DNA of 64,000 nucleotides from an uncultured Thiotrichaceae bacterium (GCA_937925855.1 CALAMO010000006.1:114026-178025); one strand, 5' to 3'; numbered from the stretch's first letter, positions 37,135 through 47,143 are shown. Notes: generated by a model not told the origin, from the sequence alone. Numbers and translations: made by a program.

Positions 37135-38936
37135 GCAACAGCCTCCATGCTTTCCAGTTGAATGGCTGCTCGTTCACGTCGCATTTCCAGAGCATCCGCC
37201 TCTTCTTGCGTACAGTTATTTACAGAACTCCAAGGAAAAGCGGAAAAGCCATCAGCCTGTAAAAAATGCGCGTCTGTAGCAGGGAGCGTGAAGGTGGCAA
37301 GTACTGATGCCAGCACATCGTGTGTGGTATGTGATTTAGTGTTCGCAATAGTGCTGTTGATGGTTTGCTCTGACTGGTCAGCCTTACTCTGAATAGTCCA
37401 TGTCTTCAGCCGCGTTTCTATGGCTGGCATATTATTCAGGGCGATACCCTTAACCCGCTCGATAAATTCACCATAGCGGTTTTGACAGACTTCGCCGGTT
37501 TCGGTGTCGGTATGTTCAACGGTATACACTCTGAGAGGCTGCGCTTTCCGGTCAATATTAGCGCCCCCTTGCAAGGTCATATACAAAGCCCAATCGCCCG
37601 CATCAGCAGCCTGTCGGGCTTCCTCCAGCAAACCATCAGGGGCAGACTCAATGCGTCGCAGTTCACGCCACACACCCACAGGAGCGCCACCAATTTGCTG
37701 AAATTGACGGATACCCCAACAGGAAGCCCATGCACGCACACGCTGCGCTGAGTCACTGGCAGCTTCACCGGTTTCTTCGTCGCTATCTATACCAAAACCA
37801 TCAATATTTTTAGCGACATATTTGGCGATATAACCGGTAGCACTGCCTTTGCTCTGGTCGATGGCCACGACTTCAAAACGATGCTTGTCCGCACCGGCTT
37901 CATCGCCATCTTCCTGCATGGCATAGTGTTGCAGGGTTGCTGTGACCGCCTCACTGTGTCCCTGATCCATAAACAACAACAGATGCCAGTGCGGTGTGCC
38001 GTCGTGATGGGGTTCAGCAATACGGAAGCCATAAACGTTCAGGCCATCGCGCTTCAGCTTCGCTCTGATGCATGCCCACAGGTCACACAAGTAGCGCTGT
38101 GCATCGCGTGGTGTGCTGTCATGGTACTTATCATTGAGACCATTGCCTGATACCCGGTGATACTTTGATGGGCATGTCAGGGTATAGAACATGGCGACAT
38201 GATTTTGTTGCTTGGCATAATCTTCAAAACCCCGCATACGCACCATGAGTTCAGCACGTCGTATGACAGGGTTAGCGGTAGAGCCTTTGAGTACTGCCAA
38301 CAGGTCACAGGTGTCACCTTCATCGGATACCGCTTCATAACTTTGCAGTATTTCCATAGAGCGCTGATGACGCTGCTGTATGCGCTGTAGCAAAGCAGTG
38401 GAGCAATAAGGCTGAAAAGCAGTCCGGATATGGCCCAGCTGGATAGACAGCAATTCCTGTTCACGGTCTTGCTTTCTGCGTAATGCCTTCTCCCACCAGA
38501 CCGCGCATTTTACTCTTGCCAGGATACTGGCTTCAGTGTCACCAGCAGGCAGGGAGAGGCCAGCAGACAACAGGTACGCTGCTGACTTCTCTTTACTGGT
38601 GACGTTGCAGATTTTGGCTAAGCGTTCAGCCTTAGTTCTCAGAGTATCGTCTGAGTGGGTCAGCAGGGTTTTGTCGTTGGTATAATCTTGTACGGATAGC
38701 AGGTACAGATTAGCGGCCTGTCGCCCTTTCTGGATATATTGATAGCTGTAGGTGTTTCTTACACTAGCAGCGATACTGACAGGTAGTTTATGCAGTGTGT
38801 CTTCGATGAAGAATACATCTGCTGGGTGATGGCTCATAGCCGCTACTGGGGGCGCTTGCTTTAATGCTGGCGTTGCATTTACTTTGTCGTCAGACGCGAC
38901 AGTGCTAGAATCAGACATTGCTGATACTCCTTTCAT
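37131..38936 (-). CDS. Replication initiation protein, phage GPA-like HUH endonuclease
   Basis: GTPHWHLLLF (HUH motif) and GYIAKYVAKNIDGFG (YxxxY tyrosine motif as in P2 A/phiX174 A-type proteins). Confidence 0.88.
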   Translation of the reverse strand: MKGVSAMSDSSTVASDDKVNATPALKQAPPVAAMSHHPADVFFIEDTLHKLPVSIAASVRNTYSYQYIQKGRQAANLYLLSVQDYTNDKTLLTHSDDTLRTKAERLAKICNVTSKEKSAAYLLSAGLSLPAGDTEASILARVKCAVWWEKALRRKQDREQELLSIQLGHIRTAFQPYCSTALLQRIQQRHQRSMEILQSYEAVSDEGDTCDLLAVLKGSTANPVIRRAELMVRMRGFEDYAKQQNHVAMFYTLTCPSKYHRVSGNGLNDKYHDSTPRDAQRYLCDLWACIRAKLKRDGLNVYGFRIAEPHHDGTPHWHLLLFMDQGHSEAVTATLQHYAMQEDGDEAGADKHRFEVVAIDQSKGSATGYIAKYVAKNIDGFGIDSDEETGEAASDSAQRVRAWASCWGIRQFQQIGGAPVGVWRELRRIESAPDGLLEEARQAADAGDWALYMTLQGGANIDRKAQPLRVYTVEHTDTETGEVCQNRYGEFIERVKGIALNNMPAIETRLKTWTIQSKADQSEQTINSTIANTKSHTTHDVLASVLATFTLPATDAHFLQADGFSAFPWSSVNNCTQEEADALEMRRERAAIQLESMEAVA

Positions 38937-39033
38937 TAGCGTGATGGTAGTTCAGTAATTTGGCGATGACGTTGGCGCGTCTTTGCCTTAAAGCCCTTTC
39001 AGTTAGCGCTGATGGGGCTTTGTTCTTTATGAC

Positions 39034-39198
39034 CTATGATGCATTCATTTCTGCTGCTTTCTCCTTCTTCAGAATCTGATTGATTTCGCCGTTAATGCTG
39101 CGTCCTTGTGCCTGGGCGCGATCAGTTAGCCATTGTCTTATCTCTTCCGGCATCCGCACCGGGTAGGCATAGCGTTTTTTCTTTTTGGTATCTGTCAT
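39034..39198 (-). CDS. Arc-like ribbon-helix-helix DNA-binding protein, 54 aa
   Basis: MTDTKKKKRYAYPVRMPEEIRQWLTDRAQAQGRSINGEINQILKKEKAAEMNAS*; below the ORF-track cutoff. Confidence 0.75.
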   Translation of the reverse strand: MTDTKKKKRYAYPVRMPEEIRQWLTDRAQAQGRSINGEINQILKKEKAAEMNAS

Positions 39199-39207
39199 GG
39201 TTAAACT

Positions 39208-39283
39208 CTATCCATTTGTATCCTTGAGATAATAAGCAATCAATACAGAGGATACAATACCTATCCATTTATATCGTTGATAC
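39208..39283. promoter_or_regulatory. Intergenic control region with repeated operator-like sequence between divergent Arc-like genes
   Basis: CTATCCATTTGTATCCTTGAGAT (39208) and CTATCCATTTATATCGTTGATAC (39261), plus GAGGATACAATAC between them. Confidence 0.6.
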
Positions 39284-39312
39284 AAAATGATTCATTCTGG
39301 ACAATGAAGACA

Positions 39313-39546
39313 ATGAGCAAAGACGATAATCGCATCAACCCTTACCCCATACGTCTGCCGCAATCCTTGCGGGAGCGTCTGGAGGCTGTTGCTAAAGCAA
39401 ATGGTCGTTCATTGAATGCCGAAATGCTTTTGCGACTGGAAGCTTCGCTAGATGGGCAGGATGGCTTTGTGGTCAACGATGACCTGGAAGCCCGTATGCG
39501 CGAAATCGCGAAAGAAGAAGCCCAAAAAATAATAAGGGACAAGTGA
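39313..39546 (+). CDS. Arc-like ribbon-helix-helix DNA-binding protein (start chosen at MSKDDN)
   Basis: NPYPIRLPQSLRERLEAVAKANGRSLNAEMLLRLEASL. Confidence 0.85.
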   Translation: MSKDDNRINPYPIRLPQSLRERLEAVAKANGRSLNAEMLLRLEASLDGQDGFVVNDDLEARMREIAKEEAQKIIRDK

Positions 39547-39591
39547 TGTATAGAGAGACGGCCTTTTCTTTAATCACCGAACCGGGCATTT

Positions 39592-42333
39592 ATGGCGAAC
39601 AATTCAAACCCCAGTACTCAGAACCAGTCCTCTGTCTATCAGCATCAGGAAGAAGCTGTCCAACGCCCTGATGTTGGCGTACAGGCTGAATTTCAAGATC
39701 GAAAGCCTCCAAAGACCTACCGCTATGATTCTTCGTTAGCACCTGAGCTGTGCTGGGATGAAAATGCTGAACGTGAGTATACGGAATGGCTGCTAAACCT
39801 TGTCAGTGAAGCTGCCAGTAAGGGAGAAGATGAAGTCTTTGCTGAGCCACAAGTCTGGCAAGGTAACGGTGATAAATTCTTCGGCATTCAGGATTGTGTT
39901 GAACGTTTGCGCACGCTGACACAACCCTTCCTGAACTGGACGGGCAAAGCTGAACGCCCCCAAATCAAAATCCCTACCATCCCGCTATTTGTGCATGAAC
40001 GCCATTCCACACAGGGCATTCTTAATGCATTGGAAAGTTACCGCCAATTAGGTACGAATCTGGATTTATTCGGTGATCCTCAGCTGGACGTATCTGAAAA
40101 GCTGGATGCTTATGAGCATACCGGCCCCTGGACGAATCGCATGGTGTTGGGTGATTCGCTGCATGTCATGAACTCTCTGCTGGAATATGAAGGCATGGGG
40201 GGACAAGTGCAGATGATCTATATTGATCCGCCGTATGGGGTGAAGTTCGGGTCTAACTTTCAGCCGTTTGTGCGGAAGCGGGATGTGAAGCACGGTAAAG
40301 ATGATGAGATGATCCGGGAACCGGAGATGGTGAAAGCTTACCGGGATACCTGGGAGCTGGGGTTACATTCTTATCTGACTTATCTTCGTGATCGGCTGTT
40401 GTTAGCGCGTGAACTATTAAATGAATCTGGCTCTATCTTCGTACAAATTTCAGATGAAAATCTTCACCATGTTCGAGAGCTAATGGACGAAGTATTGGGT
40501 CATGCAAATTTCATATCACTGATTAGCTTTTCAACAACAAGTGGACACTCTGCCAAGCATATTTCAAATACAACAGACTATATACTCTACTACGCAAAAG
40601 ATATTTCAAAACTGAAGTATAATCAGGTATTTGGAGAAAAGAGTTTATCCAATGCAAAAGGGGGAAAGTATCGCAACTTGGAATTGCCTGATGGCAATTC
40701 TAGACCTTTAACCAAGGAAGAGTTGGCTGGAATAAAAAAACTTCCTGATGGCTCACGAGTTTACACACTTGGAGACTTAACGTCCAAAGGATGGTCAGAA
40801 ATCGGTTCAGCACCATTTGACTATCAAGATAAACAGTTTCAATGTCCAGGTAACAGCCATTGGAAGACCACCCAGCAAGGTTTAAATAGATTGGCTGAGA
40901 AAGGTCGTTTAGTCCCCACTGGCAAAAGGATAATGTTCAAAAGATATTTAAAGGACTTTCCTGCATTCCCAATAAACAATCAATGGTCAGACACTAGCAG
41001 TGGTTTTAGCCTTTCTGATCCCAAAATTTATGCCGTGCAAACTCGTCCATTAGTGATACAAAGATGCATATTGATGGCAACTGATCCAGGCGACTTAGTA
41101 CTCGACCCAACATGTGGAAGCGGTACAACTGCTTATGTAGCAGAACAATGGGGCCGTCGTTGGATAACTGCTGATACTTCCCGCGTCCCTCTAGCATTAG
41201 CCCGTCAACGCTTACTGACAGCAACCTATCCATGGTATGAACTAGAGCATCCAGACAGTGGCCCTACTGGTGGATTTGTTTATCAACGCAAACAGAACCG
41301 CAAAGGCGAAGAAATCGGCGGCAAAGTCCCCCGTATTACCCTAAAATCTATCGCCAACGATGAAGAACCAGAAACAATCACACTGGTTGACAAGCCAGAG
41401 TTAAACAAAAAAGTCACCCGCGTCTGTGGCCCCTTCACCGTAGAAGCCACCGTCCAAGCCGCAAACTCCCTACTGGATGACCAGAACGCCATAGACGAAT
41501 CCGTACAGGTACAAGGCGATGCCGTCGCTTACCTGGACAGAATGCTGGAAGTCCTGCGCAAGTCCGAACGTCTGAGCCTACCCGGTAACAAGCAATTAAA
41601 ACTCGATAACGTCCGCTCCCTTTCACCGGAAGACTCCGAATACCTGCATGCAGAAGCAACAGAGCAGAATGGTTCTGATAAGCGCATTGCCATCATGTTT
41701 GGCCCGGAGAATGGAGCGATCAGCTCAGATCATGTCTACGACGCTGCACGCGATGCGCACTACATGCGCTACGATGCGCTGTACTTCTTCGGTTTCGCTA
41801 TCCAGGCCAAAGCACGCGAAATGATTGCAGATCACAAGAAGCTACGCATACCCTGTACTTTCGTGTCAGTCACTCCAGATGTAGTCATGTCTGACCTGCT
41901 GAAAACCAGCAAGGCATCAGAAATCTTCTCCATCACGGGCTTACCGGATATTGGCTTCTGGCAAACCAGCGAGAAAGCCGCCAATGGCAACCCGTTGTAT
42001 CAGGTTAAACTGCTGGGACTGGATATATTCACTCCGCACAACATGGAGACCGACCACATTGAAGCAGAGAATCTTCCCTGCTGGATGCTGGACACCGATT
42101 ACAACGGTATGAGCTTCATCGCCAGACAGGTTTTCTTCCCAAAGACCAAAGCCTGGGACAATCTGCAAAAATCACTCAAAGGCAAGTTTGATGAATCAGT
42201 CTGGGATCATCTGGCAGGTATCGAGAGTGAACCTTTCCTGATAGGTGATAAGCAGCGTATAGCGGTCAAAGTCATTGATGAGCGTGGTAATGAACTGATG
42301 GTCGTGCGCGATGCAGCAGAGGCCACACGATGA
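39592..42333 (+). CDS. Type III restriction-modification methyltransferase (Mod), 913 aa
   Basis: MIYIDPPYGVKFGSNFQPF (DPPY), DPTCGSGTTAYVAEQWGRRWITAD (AdoMet-binding motif). Confidence 0.93.
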   Translation: MANNSNPSTQNQSSVYQHQEEAVQRPDVGVQAEFQDRKPPKTYRYDSSLAPELCWDENAEREYTEWLLNLVSEAASKGEDEVFAEPQVWQGNGDKFFGIQDCVERLRTLTQPFLNWTGKAERPQIKIPTIPLFVHERHSTQGILNALESYRQLGTNLDLFGDPQLDVSEKLDAYEHTGPWTNRMVLGDSLHVMNSLLEYEGMGGQVQMIYIDPPYGVKFGSNFQPFVRKRDVKHGKDDEMIREPEMVKAYRDTWELGLHSYLTYLRDRLLLARELLNESGSIFVQISDENLHHVRELMDEVLGHANFISLISFSTTSGHSAKHISNTTDYILYYAKDISKLKYNQVFGEKSLSNAKGGKYRNLELPDGNSRPLTKEELAGIKKLPDGSRVYTLGDLTSKGWSEIGSAPFDYQDKQFQCPGNSHWKTTQQGLNRLAEKGRLVPTGKRIMFKRYLKDFPAFPINNQWSDTSSGFSLSDPKIYAVQTRPLVIQRCILMATDPGDLVLDPTCGSGTTAYVAEQWGRRWITADTSRVPLALARQRLLTATYPWYELEHPDSGPTGGFVYQRKQNRKGEEIGGKVPRITLKSIANDEEPETITLVDKPELNKKVTRVCGPFTVEATVQAANSLLDDQNAIDESVQVQGDAVAYLDRMLEVLRKSERLSLPGNKQLKLDNVRSLSPEDSEYLHAEATEQNGSDKRIAIMFGPENGAISSDHVYDAARDAHYMRYDALYFFGFAIQAKAREMIADHKKLRIPCTFVSVTPDVVMSDLLKTSKASEIFSITGLPDIGFWQTSEKAANGNPLYQVKLLGLDIFTPHNMETDHIEAENLPCWMLDTDYNGMSFIARQVFFPKTKAWDNLQKSLKGKFDESVWDHLAGIESEPFLIGDKQRIAVKVIDERGNELMVVRDAAEATR

Positions 42334-45300
42334 CCACAGAAGCCCCTGCTGATCCTATTGAGGCTATCGACAACCCTATTATCAATTCTCCCTTTCTGGA
42401 GCCACAAGGCTACTGGCAGGTAGAGAAAGGCCAGCAACCCAAAGTCATCACTGGTAGACGCGATGCGCATTACTACTACCGAGTTCCGGATAGTGCGAAA
42501 CGGGGGCGTAAGAGTAAGAAGCAACTGGACTTAGGGGGCGAGCTGGGAGCCGGTCAGAAAGAAGACCTCCCTATCGTCAACTGGCTGCGCAAGCAGGTTA
42601 AAACATGGCGTGAAGGCACTTTAACCCAAAAGCCTTATGATGGGGCATCGTCTGTTACCAAAGAACTGTTGCGACTCTGGACACGTACAGAAGGTCGTAA
42701 ACAGCGCTTATTCTTCGCACAAGTTGAGTCAGCAGAAACTATCATTTTTCTGGCAGAAGCTAACCCGCTGTATAAGCGCGGTATGCCAGCGATACCGATT
42801 GATTTACCCGGAGAAAAAGCACAGGCAGAGGGTTACAAGGCATTTACCCGCTATGCCTGCAAGATGGCGACTGGTACCGGAAAGACTACCGTCATGGGGA
42901 TGTTGGCTGCATGGTCTATTTTAAACCGGGTAGCTGCACCAACAGATGACCGCTTTTCCGATACTATCCTGATCGTCTGTCCTAATGTCACTATCCGGGA
43001 ACGACTGAAAGAACTTGACCCCGCTACCGGTGATTTTAGCTTGTACCGCACGCGCCAATTAGTGCCACCACACCGCATGGAAGAGTTACGTCGTGGCGAA
43101 GTCATTATTGCTAACTGGCATCGTCTGGCGAAGAAAGAAACCAGCTCTGTTAATGGCGACTCTGCCAAAGTCGTAAAAACCGGCGAAGCAACTGAGATAG
43201 TCAAAAACGCTGGCAAGAAGAATGAATCTGTCGAAGTAAAATACTTTGAGTCTGACCGGGCATGGTTCAAGCGTATTCGCCAGGAGCTGGGCAATGGAAA
43301 AGGCAGAAGTGAACATTGGCTGGTGTTCAACGATGAGGCCCACCATGCCTATCGTCGGGGTGATGCGGAAGACAAAGGTGATGTATCACTGGATGAAACT
43401 GCGACACAAGATCGTTCCACACTGGCCAAAAAACTGGATAAAGAAGCCACTATCTGGGTTGAAGGCTTAGACCGAATCAACAAGCTAGCCAATGGCAGGA
43501 AGAAAGGTATTAACCTTTGTATCGACCTGTCAGCAACACCTTTTTATATTCAGGGTTCCGGTAATGAAGTCGGGAAACCTTACCCTTGGATAGTCACTGA
43601 CTTTGGCTTATTGGATGCGATTGAGTCCGGACTGGTAAAAATCCCTCAGCTGCCTACTAGGGATATTGCGGGTAAAGAAGAGTCTAACTTCTTCAACATC
43701 TGGCGATGGGTAGAAGAACAAGCCTATCAGGAAGGCTTAGCCAGTCAGTCAAGAGACTTAACGCCCCCAGTCGTCATGCGCTATGCATCACGCCCTATTC
43801 TGTTACAGGCAACCGACTGGCATGAACGTTTCCAGCAATGGATGGAGACGGAAAAACAGGAACTACACCCGGTACCACCAGTATTCATCATCGTGTGCCG
43901 TGATACCCAGTTAGCTGCTGAGGTTTACAACTGGCTGGCCGAAGGTAAAGGTGAATACGGTGAACCTCCTGAGTTTTTCCGTAATGCTCCCGGCGATGAA
44001 AAAACAGTGCGCGTTGACTCCAAAGTCATGGAAAGCATGGATGAAGGCACTGGTACTGATGAAATCAAACGGCTGCGCTTTATCTTAGATACCGTTGGCC
44101 GTAAGACCTGGGATGGAGGCAAAGTCCCAGAAGAATATGCTGAGATTGTCCGCAAGAACAACGAGAAAGCCGCCAGTGATGACAACGATGGTTCTTTCGT
44201 CCGGATTGATGAGCGCATACCGCCCGGACGTGATATTCGCTGCATTATCTCTGTCGCGATGCTGGCAGAAGGCTGGGACGCCAATACGGTCACACATATC
44301 GTTGGCCTACGTCCATTTGGGTCACAGCTACTCTGTGAACAGGTAGTCGGTCGCGCATTGCGCCGCCGTAGCTACGTGTTGCAAGACGATGACCGTTTTG
44401 CAGCAGAAACCGCCAGAGTCTTTGGTGTGCCCTTTGAATTGATACCGCTAAAAGTTTCCAAGACTGGTCAAACTAAAGAGACAAAAGAACCTACGCATAT
44501 CTTCAGCGTACCGGAGAAAAAGCAGTATCAAATCTCCTTCCCCATCGTGAATGGTTACTTCATGCGGGAGGAGAATAATATCAGCGTCAATTATTCACGT
44601 ATCCAACAAGTCACGATCAATCCGACCGACTTACCCGACTCTGTTGAACTGTCCTCTATGACTGTCCCAGATGGCAAACTGGCTGCCTTTGGCCCTGGAG
44701 AAAAGAAGACCATCACGCTGAATGCATGGCGCGAATTGTATGGCCGTAATCAGATGGTTGCTTTTAAGCTAGCTTGTGATGTTTGTGAACGCTGGGAGCA
44801 GTCACGCGATGATAACGAAGACGAATCTGAAACTCTGTTAAAGCTTCAGGCATTATTCCCAAAGATGATGTTTACCGCAAAGCGCCTGCTGGCAGACAAA
44901 GAAAAACTAATCTGCATCGGTACAGCGAAGCCTTGCGACGTGCTACTTGCCGGTAAGTACCACACCGCTGTCGTTGATTCACTGCACCAGGCCATCAGCT
45001 ACGGGGGCGTAGACAACCATGAAATGCCACGTATACCGAAGGGAGCAGATGGACGCGGGTCTACCGACTTCGTTGACTTCCATACCCATAAACCTACCTA
45101 TCCGGTGACTAAGTGTCATATCAACCTTCTGGTGGCCGATACCAAGACCTGGGAGCAAAGTACCGGCTATGCGCTGGACACTCATCCCGGTGTTATCAAA
45201 TGGGTCAAGAACGAACACCTGAACTTTGATATTCCTTACCGCAAAGCTGGCACGCCATCACGTTATATTCCCGACTTCATCGCTGTGCTGGACACAGGAC

Positions 45301-45491
45301 TGAATCTGATTATCGAGACCAAAGGGCGTTATCTGGACGATGCAGACCGTAAAGCTAAAGCTGCTGACAGATGGGTAAAGGCAGTGAATGCGACTAAGCA
45401 GCATGGAGAATGGGGTTATGTTGTGGTTAAAGAACCTTCGGAATTACCTGTGCAGCTTGATGGGTTGGCTGAGAACAAGTGGGTTATTTAA
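42330..45491 (+). CDS. Type III restriction enzyme Res subunit, helicase plus nuclease
   Basis: KMATGTGKTTVMGML (Walker A), VFNDEAHHAYR (DEAH), EQVVGRALRRRSY (motif VI), PDFIAVLDTGLNLIIETKGR (PD-(D/E)XK); ATGA overlap with mod. Confidence 0.93.
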   Translation: MTTEAPADPIEAIDNPIINSPFLEPQGYWQVEKGQQPKVITGRRDAHYYYRVPDSAKRGRKSKKQLDLGGELGAGQKEDLPIVNWLRKQVKTWREGTLTQKPYDGASSVTKELLRLWTRTEGRKQRLFFAQVESAETIIFLAEANPLYKRGMPAIPIDLPGEKAQAEGYKAFTRYACKMATGTGKTTVMGMLAAWSILNRVAAPTDDRFSDTILIVCPNVTIRERLKELDPATGDFSLYRTRQLVPPHRMEELRRGEVIIANWHRLAKKETSSVNGDSAKVVKTGEATEIVKNAGKKNESVEVKYFESDRAWFKRIRQELGNGKGRSEHWLVFNDEAHHAYRRGDAEDKGDVSLDETATQDRSTLAKKLDKEATIWVEGLDRINKLANGRKKGINLCIDLSATPFYIQGSGNEVGKPYPWIVTDFGLLDAIESGLVKIPQLPTRDIAGKEESNFFNIWRWVEEQAYQEGLASQSRDLTPPVVMRYASRPILLQATDWHERFQQWMETEKQELHPVPPVFIIVCRDTQLAAEVYNWLAEGKGEYGEPPEFFRNAPGDEKTVRVDSKVMESMDEGTGTDEIKRLRFILDTVGRKTWDGGKVPEEYAEIVRKNNEKAASDDNDGSFVRIDERIPPGRDIRCIISVAMLAEGWDANTVTHIVGLRPFGSQLLCEQVVGRALRRRSYVLQDDDRFAAETARVFGVPFELIPLKVSKTGQTKETKEPTHIFSVPEKKQYQISFPIVNGYFMREENNISVNYSRIQQVTINPTDLPDSVELSSMTVPDGKLAAFGPGEKKTITLNAWRELYGRNQMVAFKLACDVCERWEQSRDDNEDESETLLKLQALFPKMMFTAKRLLADKEKLICIGTAKPCDVLLAGKYHTAVVDSLHQAISYGGVDNHEMPRIPKGADGRGSTDFVDFHTHKPTYPVTKCHINLLVADTKTWEQSTGYALDTHPGVIKWVKNEHLNFDIPYRKAGTPSRYIPDFIAVLDTGLNLIIETKGRYLDDADRKAKAADRWVKAVNATKQHGEWGYVVVKEPSELPVQLDGLAENKWVI

Positions 45492-45537
45492 TAAGAAGGC
45501 AGAGTACTCCAGCCAGCAAGCCACAGCACGAAATCAA

Positions 45538-46353
45538 ATGACAGATAGGTATACCCTTTGGGTTGCTGTTTTCAGCCTAGTTATTGCAATTTTCACCTTG
45601 ATAGTAACTATGGCTGCTATCTTTCACGATCAAATTGCACGTCGCTACATTACTGATATAACTGGAGAATGGTCAACTGGCAGGCTTCAGAAAATTGTTT
45701 CAAACGAATTGAAAAGATTTAATTGGGCTGAAGAAGAAAGTGTTTGTGGTGGCGAAGAATGCACCCCAGTACATAGGTTCGTCGGTGAGTACATTCTTCC
45801 TCCTCATGAAGATCAACGCGACTCTATGGCTATTGTGATAGTTACAGACGCAGAATTCTGCGAAACATCCCCATGCCCATCTAAACTAAGTTTTTTTCAG
45901 TTAAAAGATACAGGGTTTGGCTGGCATTTAGCTTCTTCAGAAATAGCATTTACAGAAGCCTACTTGGGTGAGGACTCCACGATTGAGTTCATGCCTATTG
46001 CTCCCAAAAAATCTGGCATGTTCATATATGACTCATACTCCAAACATGGCTATTCACACGATTCGTTAGCTGTCCACACATCAATAGGCGGAAAGTTTAA
46101 AAACATCTTTATACCGTCAGATGTTCATTTCAACAATACAGGGGCTGGAAAAAATACAGCAGTAGATTACACGCACGAACTATTCGAGAAAAAGTATGGT
46201 TACTATGACATTGTTGTGACTGTAAAGGGACATGAGGAGGAAAAGGTTATTGATGGAGAAATTTACTACCGATTTACCGGAAATGGGTATGTCGAATTTA
46301 AACGTACCGGCGTTCTTTTATCCCCAGAGCCTGAAGAAGACTCGTACCAATAA
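45538..46353 (+). CDS. Hypothetical membrane-anchored protein downstream of res (start chosen at 45538)
   Basis: MTDRYTLWVAVFSLVIAIFTLIVTMAAIFHDQIARR N-terminal TM then a ~230-aa soluble domain; the ORF-track start at 45388 overlaps res. Confidence 0.7.
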   Translation: MTDRYTLWVAVFSLVIAIFTLIVTMAAIFHDQIARRYITDITGEWSTGRLQKIVSNELKRFNWAEEESVCGGEECTPVHRFVGEYILPPHEDQRDSMAIVIVTDAEFCETSPCPSKLSFFQLKDTGFGWHLASSEIAFTEAYLGEDSTIEFMPIAPKKSGMFIYDSYSKHGYSHDSLAVHTSIGGKFKNIFIPSDVHFNNTGAGKNTAVDYTHELFEKKYGYYDIVVTVKGHEEEKVIDGEIYYRFTGNGYVEFKRTGVLLSPEPEEDSYQ

Positions 46354-46421
46354 AACTGCTGGTTATCCCTCAAAACTATGACATAATTTTTACCTCTCCA
46401 GGACATTAAGGCCATCGTGCT

Positions 46422-46625
46422 ATGAACGAAGCCACAGAACACGCCATAAACGATATTAAAGAAGCAAACAACTGGCAGCATGTCTTCTCCGATCCGCTAA
46501 CGCCAGACAATGTAGAAGATTATATCCAGACTTTGATTATGGAACAGGCTGATTGTTGGTCAAGCGTCTACACCTTGAAAGATGTTGAGTGGGAGATTGT
46601 GAAGTCTAACGTCTACACGCATTGA
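46422..46625 (+). CDS. Small acidic hypothetical protein, 67 aa
   Basis: MNEATEHAINDIKEANNWQHVFSDPLTPDNVEDYIQTLIMEQADCWSSVYTLKDVEWEIVKSNVYTH*. Confidence 0.5.
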   Translation: MNEATEHAINDIKEANNWQHVFSDPLTPDNVEDYIQTLIMEQADCWSSVYTLKDVEWEIVKSNVYTH

Positions 46626-46630
46626 CCGTT

Positions 46631-46770
46631 CGCCACTGGGCAAGGGTTGCATGCACTCTGTCCTGCAACCATGCACCCAAGGGTAAATATACCGATGGTC
46701 GTACCTAGCGACCTACAGCCGCGCCCGCTGGTTGCGGATCAAGGCAGAGGAAATAACAGTGCGCTATCGC
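46631..46770 (+). repeat. Structured repeat element, copy 1
   Basis: TCGCCACTGGGCAAGGGTTGCATGCACTCTGTCCTGCAACCATGCACCCAAG...GGTCG-tacctag-CGACC...CCGCGCCCGCTGGTTGCGGATCA; matches copy 2. Confidence 0.85.
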
Positions 46771-46999
46771 CGTTTAAATTGCTCTGAACCTACCAAGAAA
46801 TCCATGCTCTGCTACGAAGAACCTATCATTAAACCTTACCGTCTCCGTACAATTTAAAGCGCTGTTGACGAGTCAAGAATACGCAGATTTCTACACCCTG
46901 AAAAAAGTACTGAAAAAGACCTTTTTCTAACCTCTCTAGGTCTAAAAAAATGCACTATAATTTATCAGGTAAAGACACCAATAATTGGGGAAAATTTCT

Positions 47000-47143
47000 A
47001 TGTTTGGAAGAGTAAAACAACCTCGCCGCACTGCTCGTGCAAATCTTCGTCGTAATCCATACAACTGCAAGTCAGCCAGCCCATCAAAGATCAGAAAAAT
47101 AATGCGCAGTATTGGCGATGATATGGCAAGCAACACCCGTTAA
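47000..47143 (+). CDS. Small basic protein, 47 aa
   Basis: MFGRVKQPRRTARANLRRNPYNCKSASPSKIRKIMRSIGDDMASNTR*, preceded by ggggaaa; below the ORF-track cutoff. Confidence 0.5.
   Translation: MFGRVKQPRRTARANLRRNPYNCKSASPSKIRKIMRSIGDDMASNTR

Noticed and set aside
45388-45537. N-terminal extension of the 45388-46353 ORF
   Set aside because: Overlaps the 3' end of res in another frame; the ATG at 45538 gives a clean N-terminal TM helix
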